From positions 124,001-188,000 of the forward strand of contig CBDIHH010000006.1 in NCBI GenBank assembly GCA_965279095.1: a DNA stretch of 64,000 bases, in the 5' to 3' direction. The notes below the pieces were generated by a model. It had not been told where the DNA came from. It did no database searches and saw nothing but the letters and a program-made list of their open reading frames with translations. Below, piece by piece: positions 24,091-33,730 of the stretch (the stretch's first letter is position 1; every line of letters starts with the position of its first letter). The position numbers were made by a program, and so were the translations under genes. The DNA comes from CBDIHH01 sp965279095 (GTDB taxonomy: Bacteria; Pseudomonadota; Alphaproteobacteria; Caulobacterales; Caulobacteraceae).

Positions 24091-24699
24091 ATGATCGCGC
24101 TCAGCCGCCGCCTGGCCCTGGTGATGGCCGCCGCCCTGGCCCTGGCCGCCTGCAACAAGGGCGGCGCCGCCAAGACCGACGCCGCCGACATGACCATGGG
24201 GCCGGAGTCGGCCAAGGTGAAGGTGGTCGAATACGCCTCGCTGTCCTGCCCCCACTGCGCGCGCTTCAACAACGACGTCTTCCCCCTGTTCAAGAAGAAA
24301 TACATCGACACGGGGCTGGTCCATTACACCTTCCGCGAGTTCCTGACCGAGCCGGTGCCCCTGGCGGCGGCCGGCGCCCTGCTGGCGCGCTGCGCGGGCA
24401 AGGACAAGTATTTCGGCGTGCTCGACGCCGTCTTCCGCGGCCAGGAAGAGATCTACCGCACCGGCGACGTGCGCGGCGTGCTGCTGCGCATCGCCCAGTC
24501 CTCGGGTATGACAGAGCCCCAGTTCGAGGCCTGCGTCGGAGACGAGGCCGCCCAGAAGGCCCTCGCCAAGCGGGTCGAGGCCTGGGGCGACAAGGACAAG
24601 ATCACCGCCACCCCCACCTTCATCATCAACGGCAAGAAGCTCGAGGGCGAGGTCACCATGGCCCAGTTCGACGAGACCATTCAGCCCTTGCTGAAATAG
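24091..24699 (+). CDS. DsbA-like thioredoxin-fold lipoprotein
   Basis: 202 residues, the same length as its upstream paralogue and clearly a duplicate (both share DTG-FREFLT-P-AAAGAL-ARC). The N-terminus ends in a lipobox (LALAACNKGG), so this copy is anchored by a lipid at Cys while the other is free. Active site CPHC in YASLSCPHCARFNN, as in E. coli DsbA; cis-Pro loop ATPTFIINGKKLEGE. It precedes smc by 25 bp, and an SMC ribosome binding site lies just after its stop. Confidence 0.93.
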   Translation: MIALSRRLALVMAAALALAACNKGGAAKTDAADMTMGPESAKVKVVEYASLSCPHCARFNNDVFPLFKKKYIDTGLVHYTFREFLTEPVPLAAAGALLARCAGKDKYFGVLDAVFRGQEEIYRTGDVRGVLLRIAQSSGMTEPQFEACVGDEAAQKALAKRVEAWGDKDKITATPTFIINGKKLEGEVTMAQFDETIQPLLK

Positions 24700-24724
24700 G
24701 AGCGGCAGGAGGAGCCGAACCGCC

Positions 24725-27700
24725 GTGCAGTTTCAGCGACTGCGCCTTACGGGCTTCAAGTCCTTCGTCGAGCCGACCGAGTTCAGGATCGAGCCGGGGC
24801 TGACGGGCGTGGTCGGCCCCAACGGCTGCGGCAAGTCGAACCTGCTGGAGGCCCTGCGCTGGGTGATGGGCGCGGCCTCGGCCAAGGCCATGCGCGCGGG
24901 CGGCATGGACGACGTCATCTTCGCAGGCTCGGGCGGGCGTCCCTCGCGCAACCACGCCGAGGTCACCCTGACCATCGACAACGCCGACCGCACGGCGCCG
25001 TCGCAGTTCAATGACCATGCGGTGCTGGAGGTGGTGCGCCGCATCGACCGCGGCGACGGCTCCACCTACCGTGTGAACGGCCGCGAGGTGCGCGCCCGCG
25101 ACGTGCAGCTGCTGTTCGCCGACGCCTCCACCGGCGCCAACTCCCCGGCGCTGGTGCGCCAGGGCCAGATCTCCGAGCTGATCTCGGCCAAGCCGCAGAA
25201 CCGGCGCATGATCCTGGAGGAGGCGGCCGGGGTCTCGGGCCTGCACACCCGCCGCCACGAGGCCGAGCTGCGCCTGCGGGCGGCGGAGGCCAACATCACC
25301 CGCCTGGACGACGTGGCGTCAGAGCTGGAAAGCGCGCTCGGCCGGCTGCGGCGCGAGGCGCGGCAGGCGGAGAAATACAAGCGGCTGGCGGCGGAGGTCC
25401 GCATGGTCCAGAGCGCCGCCCTCCACGCCCGGTGGGTCGAGGCCCGCGGCGCCGCCGAGCGGCTGGCGGCGGAGGCCGCCGAGGCGACCGGGACCGTGGC
25501 GGCCACGGCGGCGGCGGCGGCGGCGGCGGCCACGGCGGCTTTGGCGGCGGCCGAGGCCATCAAGCCCCTGCGCGAGGAGGAGATGGTCGCCGCGGCGGTG
25601 CTGCATCGGCTGGCTATCGAGAAGGACCGGCTGGAGCGCCAGGCCGAACAGGCCAGCGCCGACCTGAAGCGGCTGGCCGCCGAAGCAGCCCGCATCGAGG
25701 CCGACCGGGCGCGGGAAGCCCAGATCGTCGAGGACGCCGGCCTGGCCCTGGCCCGCCTGGACCAGGACCTGGAGGCCCTGTCCGGCCAGGTGGAGGCGGC
25801 GCCGGAGCGGCTGCCGCAGCTGCAAGCCGCCCTGAAGGGCGCCGAGGAGAGCCGGGTCATCGCCGAGGCCGAGGTCGAGCGGCTGGCCGCCCAGGCCGCC
25901 GCCGACGAGGCCCGCCGCCGCGCCGCCTCCCAGAGGGTCGAGGAGGCGGCCGCCCGCCTGGCCCGCACCGAGCGCGCCCTGGCTGCGGCCAGGACCGAGC
26001 GCGAGGCGGCGGGGCCGTCGCCGTCGCCCCAGGCCGATGCCGCCAGGGGCCGGTTCGACGCTGCCGTGGCCGCCCTGCGCGCCGCCCGCGAGGCCCTGGA
26101 GGCGGCCGATGCCGCCCGCGCCGCCGCCGCCGCCGCCGAGGGCGCCGCGCGGGACGCCGCCCGCAAGCTGGAGGATCAACTCGGCCGGTTGAAGACCGAG
26201 GCGCGGGGCCTGGCCCAGCTGGCGGCGCCGCCGGGCAAGGCAGGGTATCCGCGGGCGCTGGACGCGGTCAGTCCGGGGCGCGGCTACGAAGCGGCCCTGG
26301 CCGCGGCCCTGGGCGACGACCTCGACGCCGCCCTGGATGCGCGGGCCGCGTCGTTCTGGGGCGGGGCCGAGGCGCCGGCGCCTGCCTGGCCCGCCGGGGT
26401 CCAGCCCCTGGCGGTGAAGGCGCCGCAGGCCCTGGCCGCCCGGCTGGCCTTCGTCGGCCTGGTCGATCGCCAGGACGGCGCGCGCCTGCAGGCGGCCCTG
26501 TCGCCCGGCATGCGGCTGGTGTCCAAGGAGGGGGATCTGTGGCGCTGGGACGGGTTCGTGGCCCGGGCAGAGGCGCCCCGGCCCGCCGCCGTGCGGCTGG
26601 CGCAGAAGGCGCGGCTGGCCGAGCTGGAGGCCGAGATCGATCGCCTGTCGCCCCAGGCCGCCGCCGCGGCCCTGGCGTCGCGGGAGGCCGTCCAGCAGTT
26701 CGCCCGGGCCGAAGAGGCCTTGAAGGTCGCCCGCCGCGCGCCGCAGGACGCCGAGCGGGTGCTGGGTCAGGCCCGTGAGGCCGTCGACGCCTTCGTCCGC
26801 GAGGCGGCGCGCGCCGAGGCGCGGGCGCAGTCCCTGGACGAGACCATCGCCCGCATCGCCGCCGAGCGGCAGGAGGCGGCGGACGGCCTGGCCGTGGTCA
26901 CGGCCGAGGCCGATGTCCTGCCGCCCCTGGCTGACCTGGCCCCGGCCCTGGCGCAGGCGCGCGAGATCGCCGCCGCCGCCCGGGAATCCGCCGCCGCCGC
27001 CCGCTCCGCCTTTGACTTAGAGCGCCGCGAGCGCGAGGGCCGCGCGCAGCGTCTGGCCGGGCTGCAGCGCGACCGGGCCGACTGGACCAACCGCGCCGCC
27101 GCCGCTGCCAGGCGGGTCGAGGCCCTGGACGCCGAGCGGCTGCGCGTGGACGCGGCGCTGGCCGGCGCCCGCGACGCCCCGGCGGTGGTGGCGGCGCAGA
27201 CCGCCGCCCTGCTGGGGGAGTTCGCCGTCGCCGACGCCCGCCGCACCCGCGCCGCGGACGCCCTGGCCGCGGCCGAGACCGCCGTCGCCGCCGCCGACCG
27301 CGCCGGGCGCGCGGCCGACCAGGCGGCGTCAGAGGCGAGGGAGCGCAAGGCGGCCGTGGAGGCCCGGCTGGAGGGCGCCGGCGAGCGCCTGGCCGAGGCC
27401 GCCGCCGCCATCGTCGCGCAGGTGCAGATCGAGCCCGAGGCCCTGGGCCGTCGGCTGGCGGACGAGGCCTCGGCCCTGCCGTCCGATCCCGCCCGGGTCG
27501 AGGCGCACCTGGGCGCCCTGGAGCGGCAGCTGGAGTCCATCGGCGCCGTCAATCTGCGGGCCGAGGAGGAGGCTCTGGACTACGACCAGCGGCTGCAGAC
27601 CCTGCGCAGCGACCGGGCCGACCTGTCGGGCGCGGTCTCACGCCTGCGCGAGGGCATCGAGGAGCTCAACGCCGAGGGCCGCGAGCGTCTGCTGGCCGCC

Positions 27701-28162
27701 TTCGATGTGATCAACGGCCATTTCCAGACCCTCTTCCACGCCCTGTTCGGCGGCGGCCAGGCTGAGCTGCGGCTGGTGGAGTCCGACGACCCGCTGGAGG
27801 CGGGGCTGGAGATCTTCGCCTGCCCGCCGGGCAAGCGGCTCTCGGCCATGTCGCTGATGAGCGGCGGCGAGCAGGCCCTGACCGCCGCGGCCCTGATCTT
27901 CGGCGTCTTCCTGGCCAATCCCGCGCCCATCTGCGTCCTCGACGAGGTCGACGCCCCGCTGGACGACGCCAACGTCGACCGCTTCTGCAACATGCTCCAC
28001 GAGATGCGCCAGCGCACCAACACCCGCTTCATCGCCATCACCCACAACCCGGTGACCATGGCCCGCATGGACCGCCTGTTCGGCGTGACCATGGCCGAGC
28101 GCGGCGTGTCGCAACTGGTGTCGGTGGACCTGAAGCAGGCGGAACTGATGGTGGCGCAGTAG
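24725..28162 (+). CDS. smc: Chromosome segregation ATPase SMC
   Basis: Structural maintenance of chromosomes protein; with ScpA and ScpB it forms the ring that aligns chromosome arms. 1145 residues. Walker A GPNGCGKSN is at 31-39, the ABC signature LMSGGEQALTAAALIF and Walker B ICVLDEVDAPLDDANVDRF are near the C-terminus. Between them are two very long Ala/Glu/Arg-rich coiled coils and a hinge domain at about 500-610 (KAGYPRALDAVSPGRGYEAA). Start is GTG at 24725 after CAGGAGGAGCC. The coiled coils are extremely Ala-rich, reflecting GC pressure. No scpA or scpB is seen in the window. Confidence 0.97.
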   Translation: MQFQRLRLTGFKSFVEPTEFRIEPGLTGVVGPNGCGKSNLLEALRWVMGAASAKAMRAGGMDDVIFAGSGGRPSRNHAEVTLTIDNADRTAPSQFNDHAVLEVVRRIDRGDGSTYRVNGREVRARDVQLLFADASTGANSPALVRQGQISELISAKPQNRRMILEEAAGVSGLHTRRHEAELRLRAAEANITRLDDVASELESALGRLRREARQAEKYKRLAAEVRMVQSAALHARWVEARGAAERLAAEAAEATGTVAATAAAAAAAATAALAAAEAIKPLREEEMVAAAVLHRLAIEKDRLERQAEQASADLKRLAAEAARIEADRAREAQIVEDAGLALARLDQDLEALSGQVEAAPERLPQLQAALKGAEESRVIAEAEVERLAAQAAADEARRRAASQRVEEAAARLARTERALAAARTEREAAGPSPSPQADAARGRFDAAVAALRAAREALEAADAARAAAAAAEGAARDAARKLEDQLGRLKTEARGLAQLAAPPGKAGYPRALDAVSPGRGYEAALAAALGDDLDAALDARAASFWGGAEAPAPAWPAGVQPLAVKAPQALAARLAFVGLVDRQDGARLQAALSPGMRLVSKEGDLWRWDGFVARAEAPRPAAVRLAQKARLAELEAEIDRLSPQAAAAALASREAVQQFARAEEALKVARRAPQDAERVLGQAREAVDAFVREAARAEARAQSLDETIARIAAERQEAADGLAVVTAEADVLPPLADLAPALAQAREIAAAARESAAAARSAFDLERREREGRAQRLAGLQRDRADWTNRAAAAARRVEALDAERLRVDAALAGARDAPAVVAAQTAALLGEFAVADARRTRAADALAAAETAVAAADRAGRAADQAASEARERKAAVEARLEGAGERLAEAAAAIVAQVQIEPEALGRRLADEASALPSDPARVEAHLGALERQLESIGAVNLRAEEEALDYDQRLQTLRSDRADLSGAVSRLREGIEELNAEGRERLLAAFDVINGHFQTLFHALFGGGQAELRLVESDDPLEAGLEIFACPPGKRLSAMSLMSGGEQALTAAALIFGVFLANPAPICVLDEVDAPLDDANVDRFCNMLHEMRQRTNTRFIAITHNPVTMARMDRLFGVTMAERGVSQLVSVDLKQAELMVAQ

Positions 28163-28170
28163 CCGGCGTA

Positions 28171-28216
28171 CTCCTCCCCCGGAGCCCCGCTTCGCGGGGC
28201 GACTGGGGGAGGGGGA
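28171..28216. repeat. Type A repeat, single arm, between smc and DUF2147 gene
   Basis: One arm only: CTCCTCCCCC, a hairpin GCCCCGC-TTC-GCGGGGC, then TGGGGGAGGGGGA. It directly abuts the stop codon of the minus-strand DUF2147 gene at 28217 and lies between convergent genes, where it could terminate transcription from either side. Confidence 0.8.
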
Positions 28217-28636
28217 CTATTTCACCCGCGTCCACACCTGCGTCTTGCACAGGGGGGCGATGACGCAGCCGCGCAGTTTCAGCCGGTCGGCGGAGACCAA
28301 CTCAATGGAGCCGGAATAGGTGCGGCCGTCCTCGGGGTTGTAGACCCGGCCGCCGGTCCAGCGGGCCGGGCCACCGATGAAGCCGGTGAGCATGGGCAGT
28401 CCCTTCACCGGCCGTTTGCGCAGGGCGGGGTCGCGGTTGTTGATGTCGGTCAGGGCGGGGTTGGCGCGGATGTTGTCTGCGGTGATCAGCCGGCCGCAAA
28501 GGGCGGCGCCGCAGGGGCTGATCTGCACCTGGCCGCCGTGGCTGGGGGTGGCCCACAGGCCGAAGGGCTCGGCGGCCTGGGCGGCGGTCGCGCCAGCGAG
28601 GGCGGCTGCTAGGGCAAGGGGGGCGATCGTGGTCAA
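28217..28636 (-). CDS. DUF2147 domain protein, secreted
   Basis: 139 residues. Signal peptide (IAPLALAAALAGATAAQA, cleavage after AQA-A) followed by a small beta-rich DUF2147 domain: GLWATPSHGGQVQISPCGAA, LCGRLI, GGRVYNPEDGRTYSG, LKLRGCVIAPLCKTQVWTR. The first half is the 'wrapping' pattern typical of the family, with four cysteines. Function is unknown. The start is uncertain: the best candidate is TTG at 28636 with GGAG seven bases upstream; no in-frame ATG fits. A type B repeat lies immediately upstream of the gene. Confidence 0.88.
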   Translation of the reverse strand: MTTIAPLALAAALAGATAAQAAEPFGLWATPSHGGQVQISPCGAALCGRLITADNIRANPALTDINNRDPALRKRPVKGLPMLTGFIGGPARWTGGRVYNPEDGRTYSGSIELVSADRLKLRGCVIAPLCKTQVWTRVK

Positions 28637-28675
28637 GCGGGTACTCCAACGTGATCAGCCATCGTGGCACGAGAA

Positions 28676-28827
28676 CCCTTCTCCCTCGATGGGAGAAGGG
28701 CAGGGATGAGGGTGAGGCCCGCCGCCGCCTCCGGCCGATGCGGGGAGGCGGCGCCGCCTCTGACGCCTAACGCGGTTGGCTTGGCGCGCGCACCCTCACC
28801 CAACCCTCTCCCATCGAGGGAGAGGGC
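28676..28827. repeat. Type B palindromic repeat, copy 2, between DUF2147 gene and frmA
   Basis: Same blocks as at 17483: CCCTTCTCCCTCGATGGGAG with AAGGGCAGGGATGAGGGTG, the core GGAGGCGGCGCCGCCTC, then GCGCGCACCCTCACCCAAC and CCTCTCCCATCGAGGGAGAG. It is located between two divergent genes, upstream of both, so it cannot be a simple 3'-end terminator here. Confidence 0.85.
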
Positions 28828-28890
28828 TCAGGGTGGTGGACAGGCGCGCCGCCGGCTCGCTACACCTCAGACGCACCCAGGAGCCCGCCC

Positions 28891-30000
<1,110 letters not shown>

Positions 30001-30025
30001 GCGGGGCTGGTGTTTTCCCCATTCG

Positions 30026-30108
30026 CATTCCCGGCGTACGCCGGGACCCAGATCCTAAAGCGCGCCGTTCAGCCCTATGATCTGGCTCCCGGCGTACGCC
30101 GGGAATGC
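30026..30108. repeat. Type C inverted repeat, copy 1, between frmA and fghA
   Basis: Outer arms CATTCCCGGCGTACGCCGGG and CCCGGCGTACGCCGGGAATG are exact inverses; each arm is itself a hairpin (CCCGGCG/CGCCGGG). Inner half-sites ACCCAGATCCTAAAGCGC and ATGATCTGG follow. A closely related element with the same CCAGATCCTAAAGCGC block is at 35971 after the ATP synthase genes. Here it interrupts an otherwise functional operon. Confidence 0.88.
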
Positions 30109-30132
30109 GGGACTTTGTAGACCGGAGCGCAC

Positions 30133-30966
30133 ATGCCCACCCTCGAACAGCTGGAAGCGCACCACAGTTTCGGCGGGGTGCAGCGGGTCTATCGCCACCG
30201 GTCAGAAGCGACCGGGACCGACATGACCTTCGCCGTGTTCACGCCGCCCCGAGCGGGGCCGCGGCCGGTGGTGACCTTTCTGTCAGGCCTGACCTGCACC
30301 CACGCCAATGTCATGGACAAGGGCGGCTACCAGCGGGTGGCGGCGGAGCTGGGGCTGATCATCGTCTGCCCGGACACCAGCCCGCGCGGCGAGGGCGTCC
30401 CCGACGATCCCGCCTATGACTTCGGCCAGGGGGCGGGGTTCTATGTGGACGCGACCCAGACGCCGTGGTCGTCGCATTTCAGGATGTGGACCTATGTCAC
30501 CGAGGAGCTGCCCGCCCTGGTGGCCGGGCATTTCGACGTCGACCCAGCGCGCCAGGGCGTCACCGGCCACTCCATGGGCGGCCACGGGGCCCTGACCGTG
30601 GGCCTGCGGAGCCCCCAGACCTATCGCTCGATCTCAGCCTTCGCCCCGATCGTTGCGCCCGGCCAGGTTCCCTGGGGACGCAAGGCGCTGGCCGGCTATC
30701 TCGGCGCCGACGAGGCGGCCTGGCGGGCGCACGACGCCGTGGCCCTGATCGAGGACGGCGCCCGGCCCGGCGCCCTGCTGGTCGACGTGGGCGGATCGGA
30801 TCCGTGGCTGGAGACCCAGTTGCAACCGGAGCGGCTGGAGGCGGCCTGCGCCGTGGCCGGGGTCGCCCTGACCCTGCGACGGCAGGCGGGTTACGACCAC
30901 TCCTACTTCTTCGTCTCGACCTTCATGGAAGACCACCTGCGCTGGCATGCGCAGGCGCTGGCCTAG
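30133..30966 (+). CDS. fghA: S-formylglutathione hydrolase
   Basis: Hydrolyses S-formylglutathione to formate and glutathione, completing formaldehyde detoxification started by frmA. 277 residues of the esterase D family. Nucleophile Ser in VTGHSMGGHGALTVGL; the acid and His of the triad are expected in VDVGGSDPWLETQ and AGYDHSYFF. The FLSGLTCTHANVMDKGGYQR segment holds the oxyanion loop and a conserved Cys. The gene ends in a CTAG shared with the stop of the convergent cytochrome c gene. Confidence 0.96.
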   Translation: MPTLEQLEAHHSFGGVQRVYRHRSEATGTDMTFAVFTPPRAGPRPVVTFLSGLTCTHANVMDKGGYQRVAAELGLIIVCPDTSPRGEGVPDDPAYDFGQGAGFYVDATQTPWSSHFRMWTYVTEELPALVAGHFDVDPARQGVTGHSMGGHGALTVGLRSPQTYRSISAFAPIVAPGQVPWGRKALAGYLGADEAAWRAHDAVALIEDGARPGALLVDVGGSDPWLETQLQPERLEAACAVAGVALTLRRQAGYDHSYFFVSTFMEDHLRWHAQALA

Positions 30967-31340
30967 CCCGGCGGCTTGCCGGGCGCGGCGAGGTCGGCGC
31001 CCTGGCGGGTCTGGATGCTTTTCAGATAGGCGATGATGGCGCGCACCTCGTCGTCCTTGAAGGTGAACTGCGGCATCTGCGGGTGGCCGGTGAGGATGCC
31101 CTCCGACAGCGCCTCCGCCAGGTTGTCGATGGGATAGCGCAGATGGATCTCGCGAAACGGCGGGGCCACCGCATTGGGGCTGTCCCCTTTGGCGCCGACC
31201 GCGTGGCACATGGCGCAGTTGCGCTCCAGCAGGTCGCCGCCGCGACGGGTCTGGGCGTCCTGCGCCCTGGCGGCCGGGGCGGCCAGAAGGCCGAGGGCCA
31301 GGGCGGCGACGGCGGCGGCGAGGGGCTTGGCGGTGTTCAT
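30963..31340 (-). CDS. Class I cytochrome c, secreted monoheme
   Basis: 125 residues: signal peptide (LAAAVAALALGLLAAPAARA), heme-binding CAMCH in LERNCAMCHAVGAKGDSP, and a likely axial Met in GHPQMPQFTFKDDEVRAIIA, with the C-terminal helix YLKSIQ. A small soluble periplasmic electron carrier, possibly a donor to an oxidase; partner unknown. Its stop overlaps that of fghA on the opposite strand. A near-consensus FNR/FixK site lies about 80 bp upstream, so micro-oxic induction is likely. Confidence 0.92.
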   Translation of the reverse strand: MNTAKPLAAAVAALALGLLAAPAARAQDAQTRRGGDLLERNCAMCHAVGAKGDSPNAVAPPFREIHLRYPIDNLAEALSEGILTGHPQMPQFTFKDDEVRAIIAYLKSIQTRQGADLAAPGKPPG

Positions 31341-31707
31341 GGTCGGTGTCCTGGACGCGCCGCGGCGCCCTGTGGCCCGCCGGGGCCGTCAGTGTGGCGC
31401 GGCGCGAGCGGCCTCGCCTTGATCCGGGTCAAGGGGCCCGCGAGCCGCCGCAAGCGGAGCCGTTGGGCGATTTTCCTTGACTTATAAGGGGTTCGGCCCC
31501 ATTTGCTGCGTCGCGCCATAGAATGCGCATCGGTGCTCCAGCCGCGTGAGGGAATGCAAGGCTTCGCATTCCAGCTGTAGAGCGTCCCGAAAGACCTCAT
31601 AGAGCTCCCATGACACGCGGGGCGCTTCCCTAGATATCAGACGTCCCGCGACGAAGACCGATGCGTTCGGCCGATCGCGATGACGCCTACCTGAAAGACT
31701 CTTCACC
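31341..31707. other. 367-bp divergent regulatory region between cytochrome c and rhlE genes
   Basis: No gene seen. It contains the FNR/FixK-like site at 31419, a TTGACT at 31477 that could be a -35, and the leader of the helicase gene. If the helicase promoter lies near that TTGACT, the leader would be about 200 bp, as is common for cold-inducible DEAD-box genes; that is inference. A short minus-strand frame through the helicase start has no family resemblance. Confidence 0.5.
31419..31432 (-). promoter_or_regulatory. FNR/FixK-type binding site upstream of cytochrome c gene
   Basis: TTGATCCGGGTCAA matches the FNR/FixK consensus TTGATN4ATCAA at nine of ten defined positions. It is centred about 85 bp before the cytochrome c start codon; an activator site at -41.5 would give a leader of about 44 bases. 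Confidence 0.65.
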
Positions 31708-33138
31708 TTGACCCAGTTTTCCGATCTCGGCCTGAACCCGGCCCTGCTCAAGGCGCTGACCGCCGAAGGCTACGAGACCCCCACCCCGATCCAGGCGCAG
31801 GCCATTCCCGGCGTCATGCAGGGCCGCGACCTGCAGGGCATCGCCCAGACGGGCACCGGCAAGACCGCCGCCTTCGCCCTACCGATCCTGCACCGCCTGG
31901 CCGCCGACAAGAAGGCCGCGCCGCGTCGCGGCTGCCGCTGCCTGGTGCTGAGCCCCACCCGGGAGCTGGCCACCCAGATCGCCGAGAGCTTCCGCTCCTA
32001 CGGCCGCCACCTGGGCATGACCGTCGCGGTGATCTTCGGCGGCGCCAAATACGGGCCCCAGACCAAGGCCCTGGCCAATGGCATCGACATCCTGGTGGCC
32101 ACCCCCGGCCGCCTGATCGACCACATGGGTCAGCACACCGCCTTCCTCGGCGAGACCGAGATCTTCGTGCTGGACGAGGCCGACCAGATGCTGGACCTGG
32201 GCTTCCTGGTGCCCATCCGCCGCATCGTCAACACCCTGCCCAAGCAGCGTCAGAACCTGTTCTTCTCGGCCACCATGCCGACGGAGATCGGCAAGCTGGC
32301 CGGCGAGATGCTGAAGGACCCGATCAAGGTCTCGGTGGCGCCGCAGTCGACCACGGTCGAGCGTGTCGACCAGAGCGTCATCTTCGTCGAGGCCGCCCGC
32401 AAGCGCGCCTTGCTGGCGGACCTGTTCGCCGAGCGCGCCCTGTCGCGGGTCATCGTCTTCACCCGCACCAAGCGGGGCGCCGACCGGGTCGCCAAGTATC
32501 TGGAAGCGTCGGGCATCTCCGCCGCCTCGATCCACGGCGACAAGAGCCAGAGCCAGCGTGAGAAGGCGCTCGCCGCCTTCAAGGCCGGCGCCTGCCGCGC
32601 CCTGGTGGCCACCGACATCGCCGCGCGCGGCATCGACGTGGAGGCCGTCAGCCACGTGATCCAGTACGAGCTGCCCAATGTGCCGGAAGCCTATGTCCAC
32701 CGCATCGGCCGCACGGCCCGCGCGGGGAACGCCGGCATCGCCGTCACCCTGTGCGCCGACGACGAGCGCAACCTGCTGAAAGACATCCAGAAGGTCACGC
32801 GCCAGACCATCCCGTCCTTCGACCGTCGCAACGACAAGCAGCTGGGCGCGGTGGCCGCGGCCACCGAGGCCCTGGTCCCGCATGAGCGCCGCGAAGAGGC
32901 CCCCCGCGGGGGCAATGACGCCGCGCGCAATCGCAACCGTGGCCGGCCCGCGGGCAATCACGGCGGCGGCCAGAAGGCCGCCGGCGGCGGCGCGGGCAAG
33001 CCCGGCGGTCAACGCAACGGCCAGGGCCGCGGCCGCGCTCCGGCGCGCCCCGAAGCCGCGGGCGGCGGCGGCGGACGGCCCCCCAAGGCGGCCGGCGGAC
33101 TGGGCGGCGAACGCGGCTGGAGCCCCCTCGACGGCTGA
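31708..33138 (+). CDS. rhlE: DEAD-box ATP-dependent RNA helicase, RhlE-like
   Basis: 476 residues. Ordered motifs: Q motif GYETPTPIQAQAIPGVM, Walker A AQTGTGKTAAF, PTRELATQI, TPGRLIDHM, DEAD in VLDEADQMLDLGF, SAT, then the second RecA domain with TDIAARGIDVEAVSHVI and HRIGRTARAGNAG. After about residue 390 comes a Gly/Arg/Pro-rich basic tail (e.g. AARNRNRGRPAGNHGGGQKA), expected to bind RNA. RhlE-type proteins act in ribosome assembly and RNA turnover. Start is TTG at 31708: no in-frame ATG occurs before the Q motif. Confidence 0.94.
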   Translation: MTQFSDLGLNPALLKALTAEGYETPTPIQAQAIPGVMQGRDLQGIAQTGTGKTAAFALPILHRLAADKKAAPRRGCRCLVLSPTRELATQIAESFRSYGRHLGMTVAVIFGGAKYGPQTKALANGIDILVATPGRLIDHMGQHTAFLGETEIFVLDEADQMLDLGFLVPIRRIVNTLPKQRQNLFFSATMPTEIGKLAGEMLKDPIKVSVAPQSTTVERVDQSVIFVEAARKRALLADLFAERALSRVIVFTRTKRGADRVAKYLEASGISAASIHGDKSQSQREKALAAFKAGACRALVATDIAARGIDVEAVSHVIQYELPNVPEAYVHRIGRTARAGNAGIAVTLCADDERNLLKDIQKVTRQTIPSFDRRNDKQLGAVAAATEALVPHERREEAPRGGNDAARNRNRGRPAGNHGGGQKAAGGGAGKPGGQRNGQGRGRAPARPEAAGGGGGRPPKAAGGLGGERGWSPLDG

Positions 33139-33248
33139 GCTTAACCAGGCGCGATCCTGGCCCGCCGTCGGGCGAGGATTCGCGCCCTGGGGCCTTGGCC
33201 GGGCCTCAGTTCAATCAAATCAATCACTTGGCCGCTGATTTCCAAACC

Positions 33249-33277
33249 TTGACGCATTGCACAAGCGCCTCTAGGTT
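33249..33277 (+). promoter_or_regulatory. Housekeeping promoter of the ATP synthase F0 operon
   Basis: TTGACG at 33249-33254, a 17-base spacer and TAGGTT at 33272-33277, followed by C. This also fits the Caulobacter sigma-73 pattern (TTGACGS ... GCTANAWC). It lies about 60 bp before the atpI start codon and no nearer candidate was seen. Confidence 0.6.
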
Positions 33278-33337
33278 CCGCCCCGTTCTAGCTCGGTCCG
33301 GCGGAGACGTCGCGATCCCTGAGACGTGCCAGCTGTC

Positions 33338-33694
33338 ATGCCGAACTCGGACGATCAGCGCGAAGGGGCGCTCAAGAGCCTTGGCGATCAATTGGGCTCC
33401 CTGGAGGCCAGTCGGGCGCGCAAGTCGGGGGAGTTGGGGTCAGAGACCCGGGCGGCCGGCGACGGTTACCGCCTGTTGGGTGAACTGATCGGGGGTGTTC
33501 TGGGCGGGCTCGGTTTCGGCTGGGCGCTCGACCATTACGCGCACACCGCGCCTTGGGGGATGATCGGCGGATTGCTGATCGGCCTCGGGGTGTCGGTGTT
33601 CATGATCGTGCGGCAAGCGACGCGGATGAGCGTCAAGGCCGCCAAGGAACAGGGGCCGGCCCAATCGGTCCCGTTCGAGGACGACGACGACTAG
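33338..33694 (+). CDS. atpI: F0F1 ATP synthase assembly protein AtpI
   Basis: 118 residues: a hydrophilic N-terminal ~48 residues (KSLGDQLGSLEASRARKSG), then two membrane helices (LGELIGGVLGGLGFGWALD and GMIGGLLIGLGVSVFMIV) and an acidic tail ending DDDD. AtpI helps assemble the c ring and is often cotranscribed with the F0 genes. ATG at 33338 is chosen over an in-frame GTG 12 bases upstream. The atpB gene starts 36 bp after the stop. Confidence 0.88.
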   Translation: MPNSDDQREGALKSLGDQLGSLEASRARKSGELGSETRAAGDGYRLLGELIGGVLGGLGFGWALDHYAHTAPWGMIGGLLIGLGVSVFMIVRQATRMSVKAAKEQGPAQSVPFEDDDD

Positions 33695-33730
33695 CCGGCA
33701 TCACCCGGCGGAAGGGACTTTGAAGGACCG

